Of a DNA stretch of 64,000 bases, positions 23,713-36,500 are shown in pieces. The position numbers were made by a program, and so were the translations under genes. Below the pieces are notes generated by a model. It saw only the letters and a list, made by a program, of their open reading frames with translations, ran no database searches and was not told the DNA's origin. Source of the stretch: Miscanthus floridulus (Eukaryota > Streptophyta > Magnoliopsida > Poales > Poaceae); contig NC_089582.1 in the NCBI RefSeq assembly GCF_019320115.1, positions 122,537,259 to 122,601,258 on the forward strand. Reading direction: 5' to 3'. Within the stretch, counting starts at the first letter, position 1; every line of letters starts with the position of its first letter.

Positions 23713-24893
23713 ATGGACAACCTAGTGACCATATATCATGGAGACACCGTTGAAAGCGATCGCTATGGATATGTTGAGTTTGTTGACATGCAAAGCGTGC
23801 ATGTGTTATTCAATGATAGACCTTCATTTAGTGAGATGGTTGCAAGGGCTCAGGAGGAGCTGCATTGTCTTTGAGATGATGGCATTACAGTTGATGGTGT
23901 ACTACACCTAGGTTCTCCTCCCAATATCTTCAGGCGAATGATCTCAATTGGTTGTGCAGATCAGTGGGAGAACTATATGAGATCGGCTATGAAGAGCCAG
24001 CTACAGTCTAGACGTGGTTGTGCGTCGAGTGTTAGTTGATCCCACCCTCATGGATTTTCCCCAGCAATGGATCAGCAGGCACACATTGACCCTCCCATTC
24101 TAGAACCTTATATGCATGTGGAGATTGCACCTACAGTTCTCGATGCCCAATCTGCCCCCATTGCGGTAGTTAGAGATAGTTGTCAGACTTATGTTTCCAT
24201 GGCAGATCCTCCTCATGAGATCCCTTTGACACAGAATCATCCGAGTAAGTGTCTTAATCGCATGGTTTTTGGGAGCTTACCCCATTCCTTACATCTATTT
24301 CTTTCATTCTTTCCTTATTTCTCTACTTATGTTGTAGGAGACATTCTTGAGAATGTGGATGTGCCCCCTGTTCCTGCGTAAGTGCACTTTGGAGATGGAT
24401 TTTGTGGCTCTAATAGTGTTGAAATTATATATGATTTAGAGCCATATGAGATGGCTAGGCCTCTTGATTCTGATGATGATCGCCCTATTGGAGAGCTGAC
24501 TGAGAGTGATGTTGAGATGATGAGGCGTATCTTTCTCGGTCGACGTGATCCTAGAGTTCACGAGTTCAGCGATCTTGCTCATTTCGATCAAGCGTTTGCA
24601 GAAGGACGTGATGATGAGCTCCTATAAGCTCCTGAGGCCGGTCCTAACATGGTAATTGAGAATGCGAGGGTATTCAATGACCTCCCTGCTTTGAAGAGGT
24701 GGTTGCAGGCTTTTGCAGTGATACGAAAGAGACCTTATAAGGTATTGCATTCATATGTGGAGCGTCATTACATAGTTGTGTGTGACAAGGAACGCTGCCC
24801 ATGAAGGGTTTGTGCAAGGAAGCAATAGGTCACCGGAAAATGCAAGATCATAAAAATTGTCAGGCCACACAATTATGCTGACCATGAGCTGAC
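23713..24893 (+). pseudogene. MuDR-type transposase, N-terminal segment
   Basis: The frame opens with MDNLVTIYHGDTVESDRYGY at 23713. An acidic linker follows (RPLDSDDDRPIGELTESDVE at 24450-24520). The N-terminal MuDR DNA-binding region comes next (PNMVIENARVFNDLPALKRW, then RPYKVLHSYVERHYIVVCDK and CPxRVCARK). In-frame stops include TGA after ELHCL, TGA after SSVS, TAA before APEAG, TGA at CP*RVC and TAG in KQ*VTG. One probable intron lies at about 24245-24338. The frame is cut after HNYADHELT by a solo LTR and resumes at 26823. Confidence 0.82.
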
Positions 24894-26822
24894 ACTGATG
24901 AAAGCTCTAGTTTGGTTTTGGTGAATTGATGAAACCCTAAGTGCTAACCTAGTTTATCAAGTGATCATGACATAGGTAGCACACTTCAAGTAGAAGAAGC
25001 TAATGAAGATCATAGCATGACAATGGTGATGGCATGGCGATGATCAAGGGCTTAAACTTAAAATGAAGAAAGAGAAAAACAAAAAGCTCAAGGCAAAGGT
25101 ATAAACCATAGGAGCTATTTTGTTTTGGTGATCAAGACACTTAGAGAGTGTGATCACATTTAGGTTTGATAGCCGTACTATTAAGAGGGGTGAAACTCGT
25201 ATCGGAATGCGGTTATCAAAGTGCCACTAGATGCTCTAACTTATTGCATATGCATTTAGGATCTAGTGGAGTGCTAACACCCTTGATAACATTTGTGAAA
25301 ATATGCTAACACATGTGCACAAGGTGTTTGTAGGGTTGAGATGGGTTTGGGTCCCTCTCTCCCTCCCGCCGAGCTTGCGAGGCGGGATTCGGCGCTTTTG
25401 GAAAAATGAAATATCTATTTTCTATTGCGCCGGATGCAAAATTCTTGGTGATTGGCTCATTTGAGCAAGGGTGAAAAAGTTAGAAGTGAAAACGAGTTGG
25501 TCGCAAAGATGCCAGCGTCGGTCAACTGACCGGACGCTGGATCTGAATGCACCGGACGCTGGCAGGCTGCGTCCGGTCGCGCTGACGTACAGTGACACAG
25601 TAGCTGGAATGTGACCGGACGCTGGCTGCGTCCGATCGCATTCGACCGGACGCGTCCGGTCATGCTCGGGAGCTTACTGGAAACGACCGGACACTGGGGC
25701 TTCAGCGTCCGGTCAGTTTTGATCGGAGCGTCCGGTCAGCTTCGTAGCCGTTGGAATCTGACGAACAGCGTTTGAAGCTGGTGACGCGTGGCGTCCATCG
25801 GGCGACCGGACGCTGAGGGCCAGCGTCCGGTCAGTATGACCGGAGCGTCCGGTCATAGCGCGTTTTGCCCAGTGAAGGGGTATAACGGCTCTATTTGATG
25901 GGGGCTCTATTTATAGCCCCATGGCCGGCTCAAGGGATAGCTCTTGCACATTTTCATTGACATAGCAACCTTGTGAGCCTAGCCAAAGGACTCCCACTCA
26001 TCTACATCATTGATTCATCATCATAGTGAGATTGGGAGTGATCCAAGTGCATTGCTTGAGTGATTGCATCTAGAGGCACTTGGTGTTCGTGTTTCGCTGC
26101 AGATTTCTCTTGTTACTCTTAGTGGTTGCCGCCACCTAGATGGCTTGGAGCAGCGAGGATCGTCGAGCGGAGGTGGTGATTGTCTCTGGCTCCGATCGTG
26201 GTGATTGTGAGGGGTTCTTGACCTTTCCCCGGCGGAGCGCCAAAAGGTACTTTAGTGAATTGCTCGTGGCTTGTGTGATCCTCATCTTGTGTTGGTTGTG
26301 CGGCACCCTATTGAGGGTTTGGCGTGTGAAGCCAATTAGCGCGTGAACCTCCAAGTGAGTGAATCGCCACAACGAGGACTAGCTTGCCGGCAAGCAAGTG
26401 AACCTCGGTAAAAATCATTGTGTTCATCCTTTGATTCCGAGGTGATTGGTCTCCATTATTATTCATCTTTGTGATTGATTGGTACTTCATCTACACGGCG
26501 GTATAACTATCCTAATCACTCTCTTTACTTTACCGCAAACTAGTTGACAAGCTCTTTAGTGTAGCTAGTTGTGAGAGCTTGCTTGCTTGGTTGGTGTGGC
26601 TCTTTAGTTAGTCTTTGAGAGCACACTAACATAGGATAGTGTCTTTGCTATTGTGTGAATAGACACTATCTAAACTAGAATTGTGGTAGGTGGCTTGCAT
26701 TTTAAGTAGGCTAGCGCAACACTCGCTTCGCCTCATAATTGTCTAACCACTTTGTTAAGTGTTGTTGTAGAAATTTTATTAGGCTATTCACCCCCCTCTA
26801 GCCATTAGGACCTTTCAACTGA
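24894..26822 (+). mobile_element. Solo LTR of a SIRE-like Ty1/copia element with 5-bp duplication
   Basis: The LTR spans 24899-26817 (1919 bp), begins TGAAAGCTCTAG and ends GGACCTTTCA, and is flanked by ACTGA at 24894-24898 and 26818-26822. Its start (TGAAAGC..TCTAG followed by TTTTGGTGAATTGATGA) resembles the minus-strand start of the LTRs at 27355 and 39207, so it is a related family in plus orientation. No internal sequence remains, as expected from LTR-LTR recombination. 25500-25860 holds many ACCGGACGCT / AGCGTCCGGT motifs, including an exact 18-bp palindrome at 25644-25661. Confidence 0.9.
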
Positions 26823-27349
26823 GACATCGGTAGTTGATATCTACCCTCATTGCCAAACGGTTGATGGGAATTTTACAGAGAGAACCCAACATGAAGGTGA
26901 GGACAACTATCAGGATCGTTGAGGTATTGTATGGAGGTTATGTGACAACTTATGGTAAAGCATGGAGGGCTAAGTAGCGAGCATGGAAGATGATATATGA
27001 GGACTAGGAGGATGGGTATGAGCAGCTGCCAGTTCTTTTCAATGCAATCAAAGTGGTGAATCCAGACATGCATTATGAGTACATCCCAAAACTAAATGCA
27101 TGGAAGGATGGGAGGCAGATATTCTTCCGTGCTTTCTGGTGCTTCCCTCAATGTGTCGAGGCCTTTAGGCACTATCGTCCCATCTTCTCCATTGATGGTA
27201 TGTTCTTGATTGGCAAATACTAGGGTACACTTCTTATAGCCATATCCTGTGACATGAACAACAAGTTGGTTCCTTTGGCATTTGCTTTGGTTGAGAAGGA
27301 GAACAATGACAGTTGGGGATGGTTCTTGAGGCTAGTCCGAATATACGTG
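26823..27349 (+). pseudogene. MuDR-type transposase, middle segment with start of the MULE catalytic domain
   Basis: The translation joins the N-terminal segment and runs through LISTLIAKRLMGILQREPN, YEYIPKLNAWKDGRQIFFRA, HYRPIFSIDGMFLIGKY (first catalytic Asp), GTLLIAISCDMNNKLVPLAF and ALVEKENNDSWGWFLRLVRI. Its only stops are four TAG codons (26831, 26975, 27005, 27221), the last at KY*GTLL where relatives have Gln or Lys. It is interrupted at 27350-27354 (GTTGG) by the copia element and resumes at 40787. Confidence 0.85.
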
Positions 27350-27354
27350 GTTGG

Positions 27355-28936
27355 TGAAAGGATCAAGATGCCCAAGAGGGGGGGTGAATTAGGCTAATTC
27401 TAAAATTTCTTGCAATAATCAAATCCTACGGATAGCCCAATTAACCCCTTGTGCCTAGAAAAGTGTTTCTATCAAACTAACGCACAAAAGACTTATAACC
27501 TATGTTCCAAACTTACTCTAGCATGGCAATTCTATGAATGTAACAACAAGTATTGAATTGCACAAAGTAAATACTCAAAGTAAATGATCAAAGTAAAGAG
27601 AGAGAGGAGCGCGGCGATGTTTTGCCGAGGTATCGGAGAGTCGCCACTCCCCACTAGTCCTCGTTGGAGCACCCACGCAAGGGTGTAGCTCCCCCTTGAT
27701 CCGTGCAAGGATCAAGTGCTCTCTACGGATTGATTCTTCGACACTCCATCACGGCGAATCACCCAAAGCCGCTCACAACTTGAGTTGGGTCACCCACAAG
27801 CTCCGCCGGGTGATCACCAAGCTCCCAACCATCACCAAGCCGTCTAGGTGATGGCAATCACCAAGAGTAATAAGCATGAACTCTCACTTGACCACGCAAA
27901 GCGTAATGAGAAGATGGATGCACACTTGGCTACTCTTGATTCACTAATGAGGCTACTCTCTTGGATTCTCAAATCTCAATTACCTCACTAGGACCTTGCT
28001 CTTCTTGGCACTCATAAACATGTTTCTCAGCTGTTGGAATGAGCAAAAGTGACTCCACACATGAGTGGAGCTTCTATTTATAAGGTAGCCTAAAAAATAA
28101 ACCGTTATGAGCTTCTATGGGGTGACCGGACGCTCCGGTCGTATTGATCGGATGCTCTGGTCAGTTCAACCTGCGAACCAGTAAAAATGAGTTGACCGGA
28201 CGCTGGCAGGGTCCGGTCAGCACTGACCGGACGCGTCCGATCACATGAAACCCTTACTGGACCCTTACTGGACTCGACCAGACGTTGAACCCTCAGGGTC
28301 CGGTCAGTACTGACCGGACGCATCCGGTCACAGATTCCCTTCTCTGGAACCTTACTGGAGTCGACCGGACGCTACCTTTCAGCGTCTGGTCACATGACCC
28401 CTTTAGCGTCCGATCGCACCGAACGTAGACAGCTGATCAAATGAACTGACCGGACCCTGCGGCCAGCGTCCGATCGCACCAGGGCCAGCGTCCGATCAGC
28501 ATTTGACCCTCCATTCACTTCCAACTCTCGATCATATGTGAATGAAGTTTGCTCCAAAGGATCTTAGGCATTCATAGGAGCTACCTAGTGCTAGTTTTAA
28601 TAAGTGTGCACCACACCTAACTCACTAGACTCAACTAGGTCAAGCTACCCGTCCATACCTCCCTTAATAGTACGACCAAAGGAAAAACAAAGTCCTAAAC
28701 TACTATAAGTGTCACTCCAACTCCAATCGACACTTAGAACTAGTCATCCTTAACCTTGTCGTGCATCCTTTGAAAACCGAAACAATTTCCATCGTAGGGG
28801 CATGACAACTTTGATTGCCCAATCGATCTCCATTACTATGACCTAACTTAATTGCCTCTGCAAAACACACGTTAGTCATAGTAATCATGTATTGTCATTA
28901 ATCACCAAAACCCAACTAGGGGCCTAGATGCTTTCA
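27355..28936 (-). repeat. 3' LTR of the copia element
   Basis: Begins TGAAAGGATCAAGATGCCC and ends GATGCTTTCA on the plus strand. 28118-28500 carries a cluster of ACCGGACGCT-type motifs in both orientations. Almost co-linear with 39207-40781. Confidence 0.92.
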
Positions 28937-28953
28937 ATCTCTCCCTTTTTGGT
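28937..28953 (-). promoter_or_regulatory. Polypurine tract of the copia element
   Basis: The minus strand reads CACCAAAAAGGGAGAGAT directly against the TGAAAG start of the 3' LTR, the expected position and composition for second-strand priming. Confidence 0.75.
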
Positions 28954-29223
28954 GATTGATGATAATACAACCTTGAGTATGTAAAAGAGTGAGGTTTTTG
29001 ATGGGCTTGGTTCATATAAGCTTTTGTCGGTAAGAACAAAAGTGTTAGTCAAGCTTATATGACCTAAGCCAACACAATGTACTCAAAGAATATGAATTAA
29101 GCATGAGTACAAGTAACAAAGTTCATTTGCATCGGAGTATAAGCGCGGAAGCAAAGGCAAATGAGCATAACACAAGTGATATGACATATACATAATGTAA
29201 CATAGAGAGCACATATGTCATAA

Positions 29224-29557
29224 ATCACAATCACGTAGATAGCACTATCACATAGATATAATAATGTGCACGAAAGTAGACACACAAATGCATAAGTAAT
29301 AGTGTATCACACAAATAAAACTCCAAATGTATAAGCTAATACTATATAACTAGCTCCTCCTAGATCATGCTCCCCCTGAGTCTATATACTATCACAATCA
29401 CGTAGATAGCACTATCACATAGATATAATAATATGCACGAAAGTAGACACACAAATGCATAAGTAATAGTGTATCACACAAATAAAACTCCAAATGTATA
29501 AGCTAATACTATATAACTAGCTCCTCCTAGATCACGCTCTCCCTAAGTCTACATACT
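29224..29557. repeat. 167-bp tandem duplication inside the copia element
   Basis: Units 29224-29390 and 29391-29557 are nearly identical, both running from 'atcacaatcacgtagatagc' to 'agtct..atact' with a few substitutions. They lie between the env-like region and the 3' LTR. Confidence 0.88.
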
Positions 29558-29593
29558 CGAACCCTCTCTCCCTTTGGCGTCAAACACCAAAAC

Positions 29594-32068
29594 CTAAGGG
29601 TCGGTCGACGGGGCTGCAGCGGATGAGTCGGGTGCTGAAGTACGTGGGCCAAGCTGAAACTAGGCACTATCATCATCTGACCCTGAGCTCTATACTGACT
29701 GACCCTCTATGGCAGGAAGTGTCGCTGAAGCGGTCTGGGTCTGAGCTAGGGCTGGTGCTGCCTATGAAGCTACTAGTATGTCTGTCGTAGGATCTAAAGA
29801 GGCGACAGACGAGGGGAGCCTCTGAGTAGTCACTGTGACTAGAACTGCTGTAGAAGGACCGGCGGTATGCATATGAGGTGGTGTAGGCATGCCGGTCAGC
29901 TCACTGAAAGATGCTCTAAGACTCCTAGAGACTGACGTGTCAGGCACAAACAGTGAGGGTGACTACTCTGGTGAGAAGCCCGTGTGATATGGAGTGAACT
30001 ACGGGGCAACCACCGGTGAGGACAACCACTAGGACATCTGAACTGTAGGTGAAGCAAACTGAGCTGGAGGCTGTCCCTGACTCTAAAGCCCGCTGGGCTG
30101 TATAGCTAGAGTCATCGTGGTGGAGGCAGGCTGAGCAAGCTAGGGCAAAGGCTGTGGCAGTGGGGCCCCAAGTGCTGTCACTACATGCTGCATAAAACCC
30201 ATAAGCTGCTGCTGCATGAGTATCTACTGGTGATGCATCTACTACTGCTGCTACTGGAGAAGCTGCTGCTGCCTCTGGAACTTATCCTGACGAGCCTAGA
30301 ACTGTGCGAAGTTGGCAGTGGTCTCCTGTGCCTATCGTGCCTGGTCCTGCTATATCCGCTCAAGAATAGCAATCAATGCGGGGTCCGTCTATGGTGCTGG
30401 TGGAGCTAAGCTAGAACTGCCGACCTCTGCATCATGTCTGTGTGGAGGCATCTGAGGAATCGACAGATAGTCATCATCTGAGCTATCACTGGACTCGGTC
30501 ATCTCCTACTATGCCTCAAGCTACTCCTCCTCTGTAGCGGCTATGCCTCTAATGATCTCATCCTGCTGAGCTACTGACTTGGGAACATCTAGACGACGGC
30601 TGGGCCGAGCTGGTGCATGTGGAGTGCTGTGCCTAATCCTCTGTGCCATGTTGTATGCTGGAAACTCTATGGTGGCAGCCCTATACTCGGCAACTAACTC
30701 AGGAGTCCTGACCTACACACACTTGAGCATCAAGAATGTGACCCAATGTGCATAAGGAAGCTGTCGGCGACCCTTGAAGCCCTCAGCAATAGTATCCTCC
30801 ATCTCTGATAGAAGGAGGTCCCAAATGTCAAATATGGTCTGCTGCATCAGGGCATTAAGGAGCCAGAGCTGTAAGCGAGTCAGACCCTCCCTGTATCCCA
30901 ACCTAGGAAGCAATATCCTCCTGATAATGGCCTCTAGCACTCTCGTTGTAGGAGTCAAGTCACTAGGGTTCCTGCTCGACCCCTCACCAAATGGCTCCTT
31001 GAAGCAATGTCACACCAGATCTATCGGGGGCACCATCCCTCCATGAGGACACCTAGGAGGCTCCTGCTATCCATAGCATACCTCATGTAGCTTGACAGGC
31101 TGATCCTATAGTCGTAGTATCTCCTGGGCTCTGAAGCTCATCACCCTGTAATCTCTGCCATTGAATGCAAAATGAATGAAGTTGTGATGCGGATCAACGT
31201 AGAGTGAAGCATAGAACTGTCGGACCTAAGATGGTACATATACTCCTGTCTGGCCAATCAGATCTACAAGCCCTGGCAAATATGACAAGTAGGGGTGGAT
31301 GTGCTCTCCGGCTGCTGCCACAATAGACTCCAAACTACAGACCCTATAAGATTTGAACACTGCCCCACTGTTCAGATATGCGTTGTAGAAGTCCTCCTGG
31401 AGCAGTGTATAGAACCCCTCAGCTGCTCTCTCATCCCTCCTCGGAGGGAACCACATGTCGAACTCAACAAAACACAGCTGGCGAACCTGTCTGGCTGTGG
31501 CGGCCCTCAAGTCGAGATGAACCATTGGAGGCGGACCCTGAGGTCTGGGCGGAGGGCGTGAACCCCTGCGCTATGTAGCTGGCCTCGGTGGAACTATAGC
31601 ACTGGTACGACCCGAGTGGCGTAGCTGAGGTGCTAGCTCAGTCTCCTCGGTCTACTGACCCTCCTGAGTCTCCTAGGCTGGCTGAGGCTCTGCTAGTGGA
31701 GGCTGCTGCTGTGCCTCCTGCTGGGACTCCCCCTGAGGTCGAGCATCCTCAATAGCCAATCGATGTCCTGCCATCATGATAGTCCTAGGTGGACCACCAT
31801 GATGATGCTCAGCCTCCTTAAGTGCTGCCCTTTGAACTGGTGTGAGTTGTGGATCTGCTATGACAACACCACTACGAGCGCCTCCTCTCTCGGCACGCTC
31901 TATGGCCTCTGCAACAGCTGCTACTCTCGCTGTCTCTATGTCGGGGTACTTGTGCTTCTTGGATGTCACCTGCTTTGTTGACTTGCCTTTCGATCCTACA
32001 GGCTAGCGAGGCAGGGGCCTCCGATGATCATCACTTGGGCCACCACCAATGTTCTTGGTGCGAGCCAT
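29594..32068 (-). pseudogene. env-like ORF of the SIRE element, interrupted by in-frame stops
   Basis: The start at 32068 reads MARTKNIGGGPSDDHRRPLP, followed by a basic/Gln-Pro-rich N-terminus (KKHKYPDIETARVAAVAEAI). The conserved core VHLDLRAATARQVRQLCFVE, EFDMWFPPRRDERAAEGFYT and HPYLSYLPGLVDLIGQTGVY is followed by LEAIIRRILLPRLGYREGLT. This is the region of SIRE/Maximus elements often called envelope-like; its role is not established. In-frame stops (for example after PLPR, QPA, EGQ, VPS, LRL, CYG, KCV) are TAG, with one TGA after DLV. A short run of hydrophobic residues (29097-29285) lies further downstream and may be a remnant membrane segment. Beyond 29594 the frame could continue; the end is uncertain. 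Confidence 0.7.
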
Positions 32069-32839
32069 CTAAACTGATAGGAGGGTGAACTGCCGTTGAT
32101 GAAGATCAACTGTCAAACTGACACTCCCGAGGCTTGGCCTTGATTCGTACTCGTGAGCTTGGCCCCGAGTTGACTGCCAACTGCCACAAGAACCACAACA
32201 GCATTGACTCGCTGCACGATGGAATAGATGGATATACAAATAAATACAATATATCTAATAGATGCAAAAACCTAGGAAGCAAGCAATGTAGGTACAAAAT
32301 TGAGACAACGGGCAAGCTACCTGACGAATCGGTGATCCGAGAATAGAAAAGACATCATGCGGGGGAACCTCAGAACCGGCTAGGGTTAGGTCGAAAGCCC
32401 TGAATGCGATTGGGAATTAGTGCACTACAATTTGATCTAGGTCACAATTGAAAAGATTAAGATTGAAACTGTCTTGCCTTACCAATCAAGGAGGTAGGGT
32501 AAGGGTTGGATCAATGGCCTTGAGAGCCCCTCGGTCTTGACTCTGGCGTCGCAGACACGTGAGAGGCAGGTGGTGAGGCTCGACAGAGTTCCTCAGTGAT
32601 GGCACGGTGGCGAGCAAGGCTGGCGCAAGGAGCACGTCACGGGGGTTGCGGTGGCGTGGCGAGCTTAGGCGTAGGAGCGGCGGCGCTGGCACGGGTTCGG
32701 CGGTGTGGCGGCTTGGGTGCGGGAGTCAGGCACAGAGGATGCGGTGGCGTGGTTAGGTCAAGAAAACAATCGATGGCTGTGGTTATATGAGGGTCCCCAA
32801 GCGCAACAGATAAGGAAACGGAAAAGAGTCCTGAAGCCA

Positions 32840-33130
32840 CGCGAGATCCACTGACCGGACGCTCCGGTGGTAGCGACCGGACGCTACCACCCAGCGTCCG
32901 GTCGATTCTAGAGAGGTCCAATTCCTCTGGAATCAGGACCGGACGTGTCCAGTGGTCCATGACCGGATGCAGGCAGGGTTCAGTCAGTACAGCTTGTTCT
33001 ACCTTCAATCGACCGGACGCTGGATCCCCTTCTGACCGGACGCACAAATGCAGCGTTCGGTCACTCTTTCAGCAGCAGTTCACCTCCTGTGAACTGACCG
33101 GACGCTGGACAGCAGCGTCTGGTGCACCTT
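32840..33130. repeat. Cluster of ACCGGACGCT-type motifs between pol and env-like region
   Basis: At least eight copies of a roughly 10-bp core (ACCGGACGCT, or its complement AGCGTCCGGT, with variants) occur in 290 bp. The same motif clusters occur in both LTRs and in the solo LTR. The region has no other coding evidence. Confidence 0.7.
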
Positions 33131-33511
33131 TTCCAGCAAATCTTCAAAGTTCCTCCACGCTGCCTGTTCCCAATCAAGTCCCAACTTGAATAAGATCCAA
33201 ATAAACATCAATTGGGACTGATGTGAGTGACCTCTCTCAAACCCTTATATTTTTTAAAATATTTTGCCTTAGGCTATAATTCTATTTAAGAAAATAGGCA
33301 ACAAGAGGGCAAATGGAACAAAACGACAAAACAACATTCATGCATATGCAATACTTGTAAGTAAATTTAGTTGCTTGTTAAGTTTGATCCAAGGTTAAGC
33401 TTCTTCACACGCTTTTCGGCGGCTATCTTAACCATGTTAGATAAGCCCTATATGCATTGCCATAATTTAAACATGTTGTATATTACAATGAATGCACAGG
33501 ACAACACAAGT

Positions 33512-36500
33512 TCAATTTTTAGTGAAGTTACTAAAATCAAGCATATTGAGCTCATTCCGCAATCTACAAAATGTAGCCTCATCTAGCGGTTTAGTGAAGA
33601 TATCCGCTAATTGATCTTCGGTTCTTACACCTTCTAGTGATATATCATTTTTAGCAACATGATCTCTTAGAAAGTGATGGCGGATATCTATATGCTTGGT
33701 GCGAGAGTGTTGAACCAGATTATTTACAAGTTTTACCGCACTTTTATTGTTGCACAAAAGAGGTACTTTTTCTAGAACTACACCATAGTCTAGCAAAGTT
33801 TGTTTCATGTATAAAATTTGTGCACAACAAGCACCCGCGGCAATGTATTCCGCTTCGGCGGTGGACAAAGCCACACTATTTTGTTTCTTGGAGGACCAAG
33901 ACACAAGTGATCTACCAAGCAAATGGCACCCTTCGGATGTGCTTTTTCTATCAACTTTGCATCCGGTGTAATCTGAATCGGAATAGCCAACTAACTCAAA
34001 AATAGCTCCTTTGGGATACCAAAGGCCAATGCTTGGTGTGTGCTTAAGATACCTAAGGATTCTTTTTACGGCAATTAAATGAGTTTCCTTAGGACTAGCT
34101 TGAAATCTAGCATACACACACACACACTAAACATGATGTCGGGCCTAGATGCGGTTAAATATAACAAGCTACCAATCATAGAACGGTAGAGAGTTTGATC
34201 AATCGGGTTATCTCTCTCATCTAGATCGAGATGTCCATTGGTAGGCATTGGTGTCTTGATTGGCTTACATTCATCCATCTTGAATCTCTTGAGAAGATCT
34301 TTTGTGTATTTCTCTTGAGAGATAAAGATGCCTTCTTTCATTTGCTTGACTTGAAAACCAAGAAAGAATATAATCTCACCAATCATGGACATCTCGAACT
34401 CCTTCGACATCAATTCACCAAATTCTTTGCATAAGTCTTCATTTGATGATCCAAAGATGATATCATCAACATATACTTGACAAATGAAGATATGCCCATC
34501 AAGCTTCTTGGTGAATAGTGTGGTGTCGACCTTCCCAATGGTGAAACCCTTCTCAATTAGGAAGTCCTAAAGGCGCTCATACCAAGCTCTTGGGGCTTGC
34601 TTAAGCCCATATAGTGCCTTAGACAACCTATAAACATGATTAGGATATCTAGGGTCCTCAAACCCGAGAGGTTGATCAACATAGGCTAGTTCATTAATAA
34701 AGCCATTTAAGAATGCACTTTTCACATCCATTTGATATAGTTTCATTTTATGATATGATGCATATGCAAGAAGGATACGGATGGCTTCTAATCTTGCAAC
34801 CGGTGCAAAGGTCTCTCCAAAATCCAAACCTTCAACTTGAGAGAACCCCTTTGCAACTAGTCTTGCCTTGTTCCTCATAACAACACCTTGATCGTCTTGC
34901 TTGTTGCGGAACACCCACTTCGTTCCAATGACTCTTGTACCTTTTAGTCGCTCTTCAAGAGTCCAAGCTTTATTGCGAGTGAAGTTGTTCAACTCTTCAT
35001 GCATGGCATTGATCCAATCCAGATCTTTTAGAGCTTCTTCTACCTTGGTAGGCTCATAGCAAGAGACAAAAGAGTGATGAGCAATAAAAGAAGCAAGTTT
35101 TTGAGATCAAGTCATTACTCCCTTTGATGGACTCCCTATGATGAGATCTTGTGGATGATCTTGTAGGAGAGGTGTATTTCTTCTATTGACCACTTGAGGA
35201 GGAGGTTGTGGAGCATCAACATCTTGTGCTTGTACCACCATTTGCTCATGGGAGATATGAGTATCTTTATTTTCTACTCTCTCATCTTTTTCACCATCTT
35301 GTGGCACACTTAATGAATGAGGTTGGTTAATGACTTGTACATCATCTTCATCATCTTTTGGCTTGATGTCTCCCACTAGAATATTCTTCATAGCCTCTCT
35401 CAATGGTTCATCACCTATATCATCAAGATTCTCATGTGCTCCTTGGGAGCCGTTAGATTCATCAAATTCCATATCATATGTTTCTTCAACCAAGCCGGTG
35501 GCATGATTAAATACTCTATATGCGTTGGACTTTGATGAGTAACCAACAAGAAAGCTAATATCACAACGTCTTTGGAACTTCCCTAGGTGTTGCCGCTTCT
35601 TGTAGATATAGCATTTGCAACCAAACACCCTAAAGAAGGAGACGTCTGGCTTCTTTCCATTGAGCAACTCATAAGGTGTCTTGCCAAGGAATTTTTGAAG
35701 AAATAGGCGATTTAATGCATAGCATGTGGTGTTGATTGCTTCCGCCCATAGAGCTTTGGGGGTGTTGTACTCATCTAGCATTGTTCTTGCAAGAGTGATC
35801 AAAGTCCAGTTCTTTCTCTCAACTACACCATTTTGTTGAGGAGTATAAGTTGCGGAGACTTCATGCTTGATCCTAACTTCATCACAATAAGCTTCAATAT
35901 TTGTGTTGTCAAATTCTTTCCCATTGTCACTTCTAATCTTTTTTAGCTTCACTTCAAATTCATTTTGAGCTCTCTTGGCAAACTTCTTGAAGCAAGATGC
36001 GACTTCAGATTTGTCATGAAGGAAGAACACCCATGTATACCTTGAATAGTCATCCACGATCACAAGACAATAGAGATTTTCTCCCAAACTCTTATATGTT
36101 GTTGGTCCAAATAAATCCATGTGTAGGAGTTCTAGCACTCTTGTGGTTGACATGAAAGCTTTGGTTGGATGAGTGTTTGCAACTTGCTTGCCGGCTTGAA
36201 ATGCACTACAAAGCTTGTCCTTTTCAAACTTCATATCCTTCAACCCTCTCACCAAATCATTCTTCATAAGCTTCTTGAGTGAGCTCATCCCAACATGAGT
36301 AAGTCTTCTATGCCATAGCCACCCAAGTGTTGTTTTGGTGAATAGACAAGTCTTCAAATTAGCATCTTCGAAGGTGAAGTCAACTAGATATAAGTTGTTA
36401 TATCTAAATCCATTGAATATCACTTGATTGTCATCTACCTTGGATACAACAACCTCTTTCTCGGTGAACAAGCATTGAAAGCCAAGATCACACAATTGCC

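Noticed and set aside
25498..25860. ACCGGACGCT cluster as a CRISPR or satellite array
   Set aside because: Irregular spacing, both orientations, and location inside LTRs; no constant repeat-spacer pattern.
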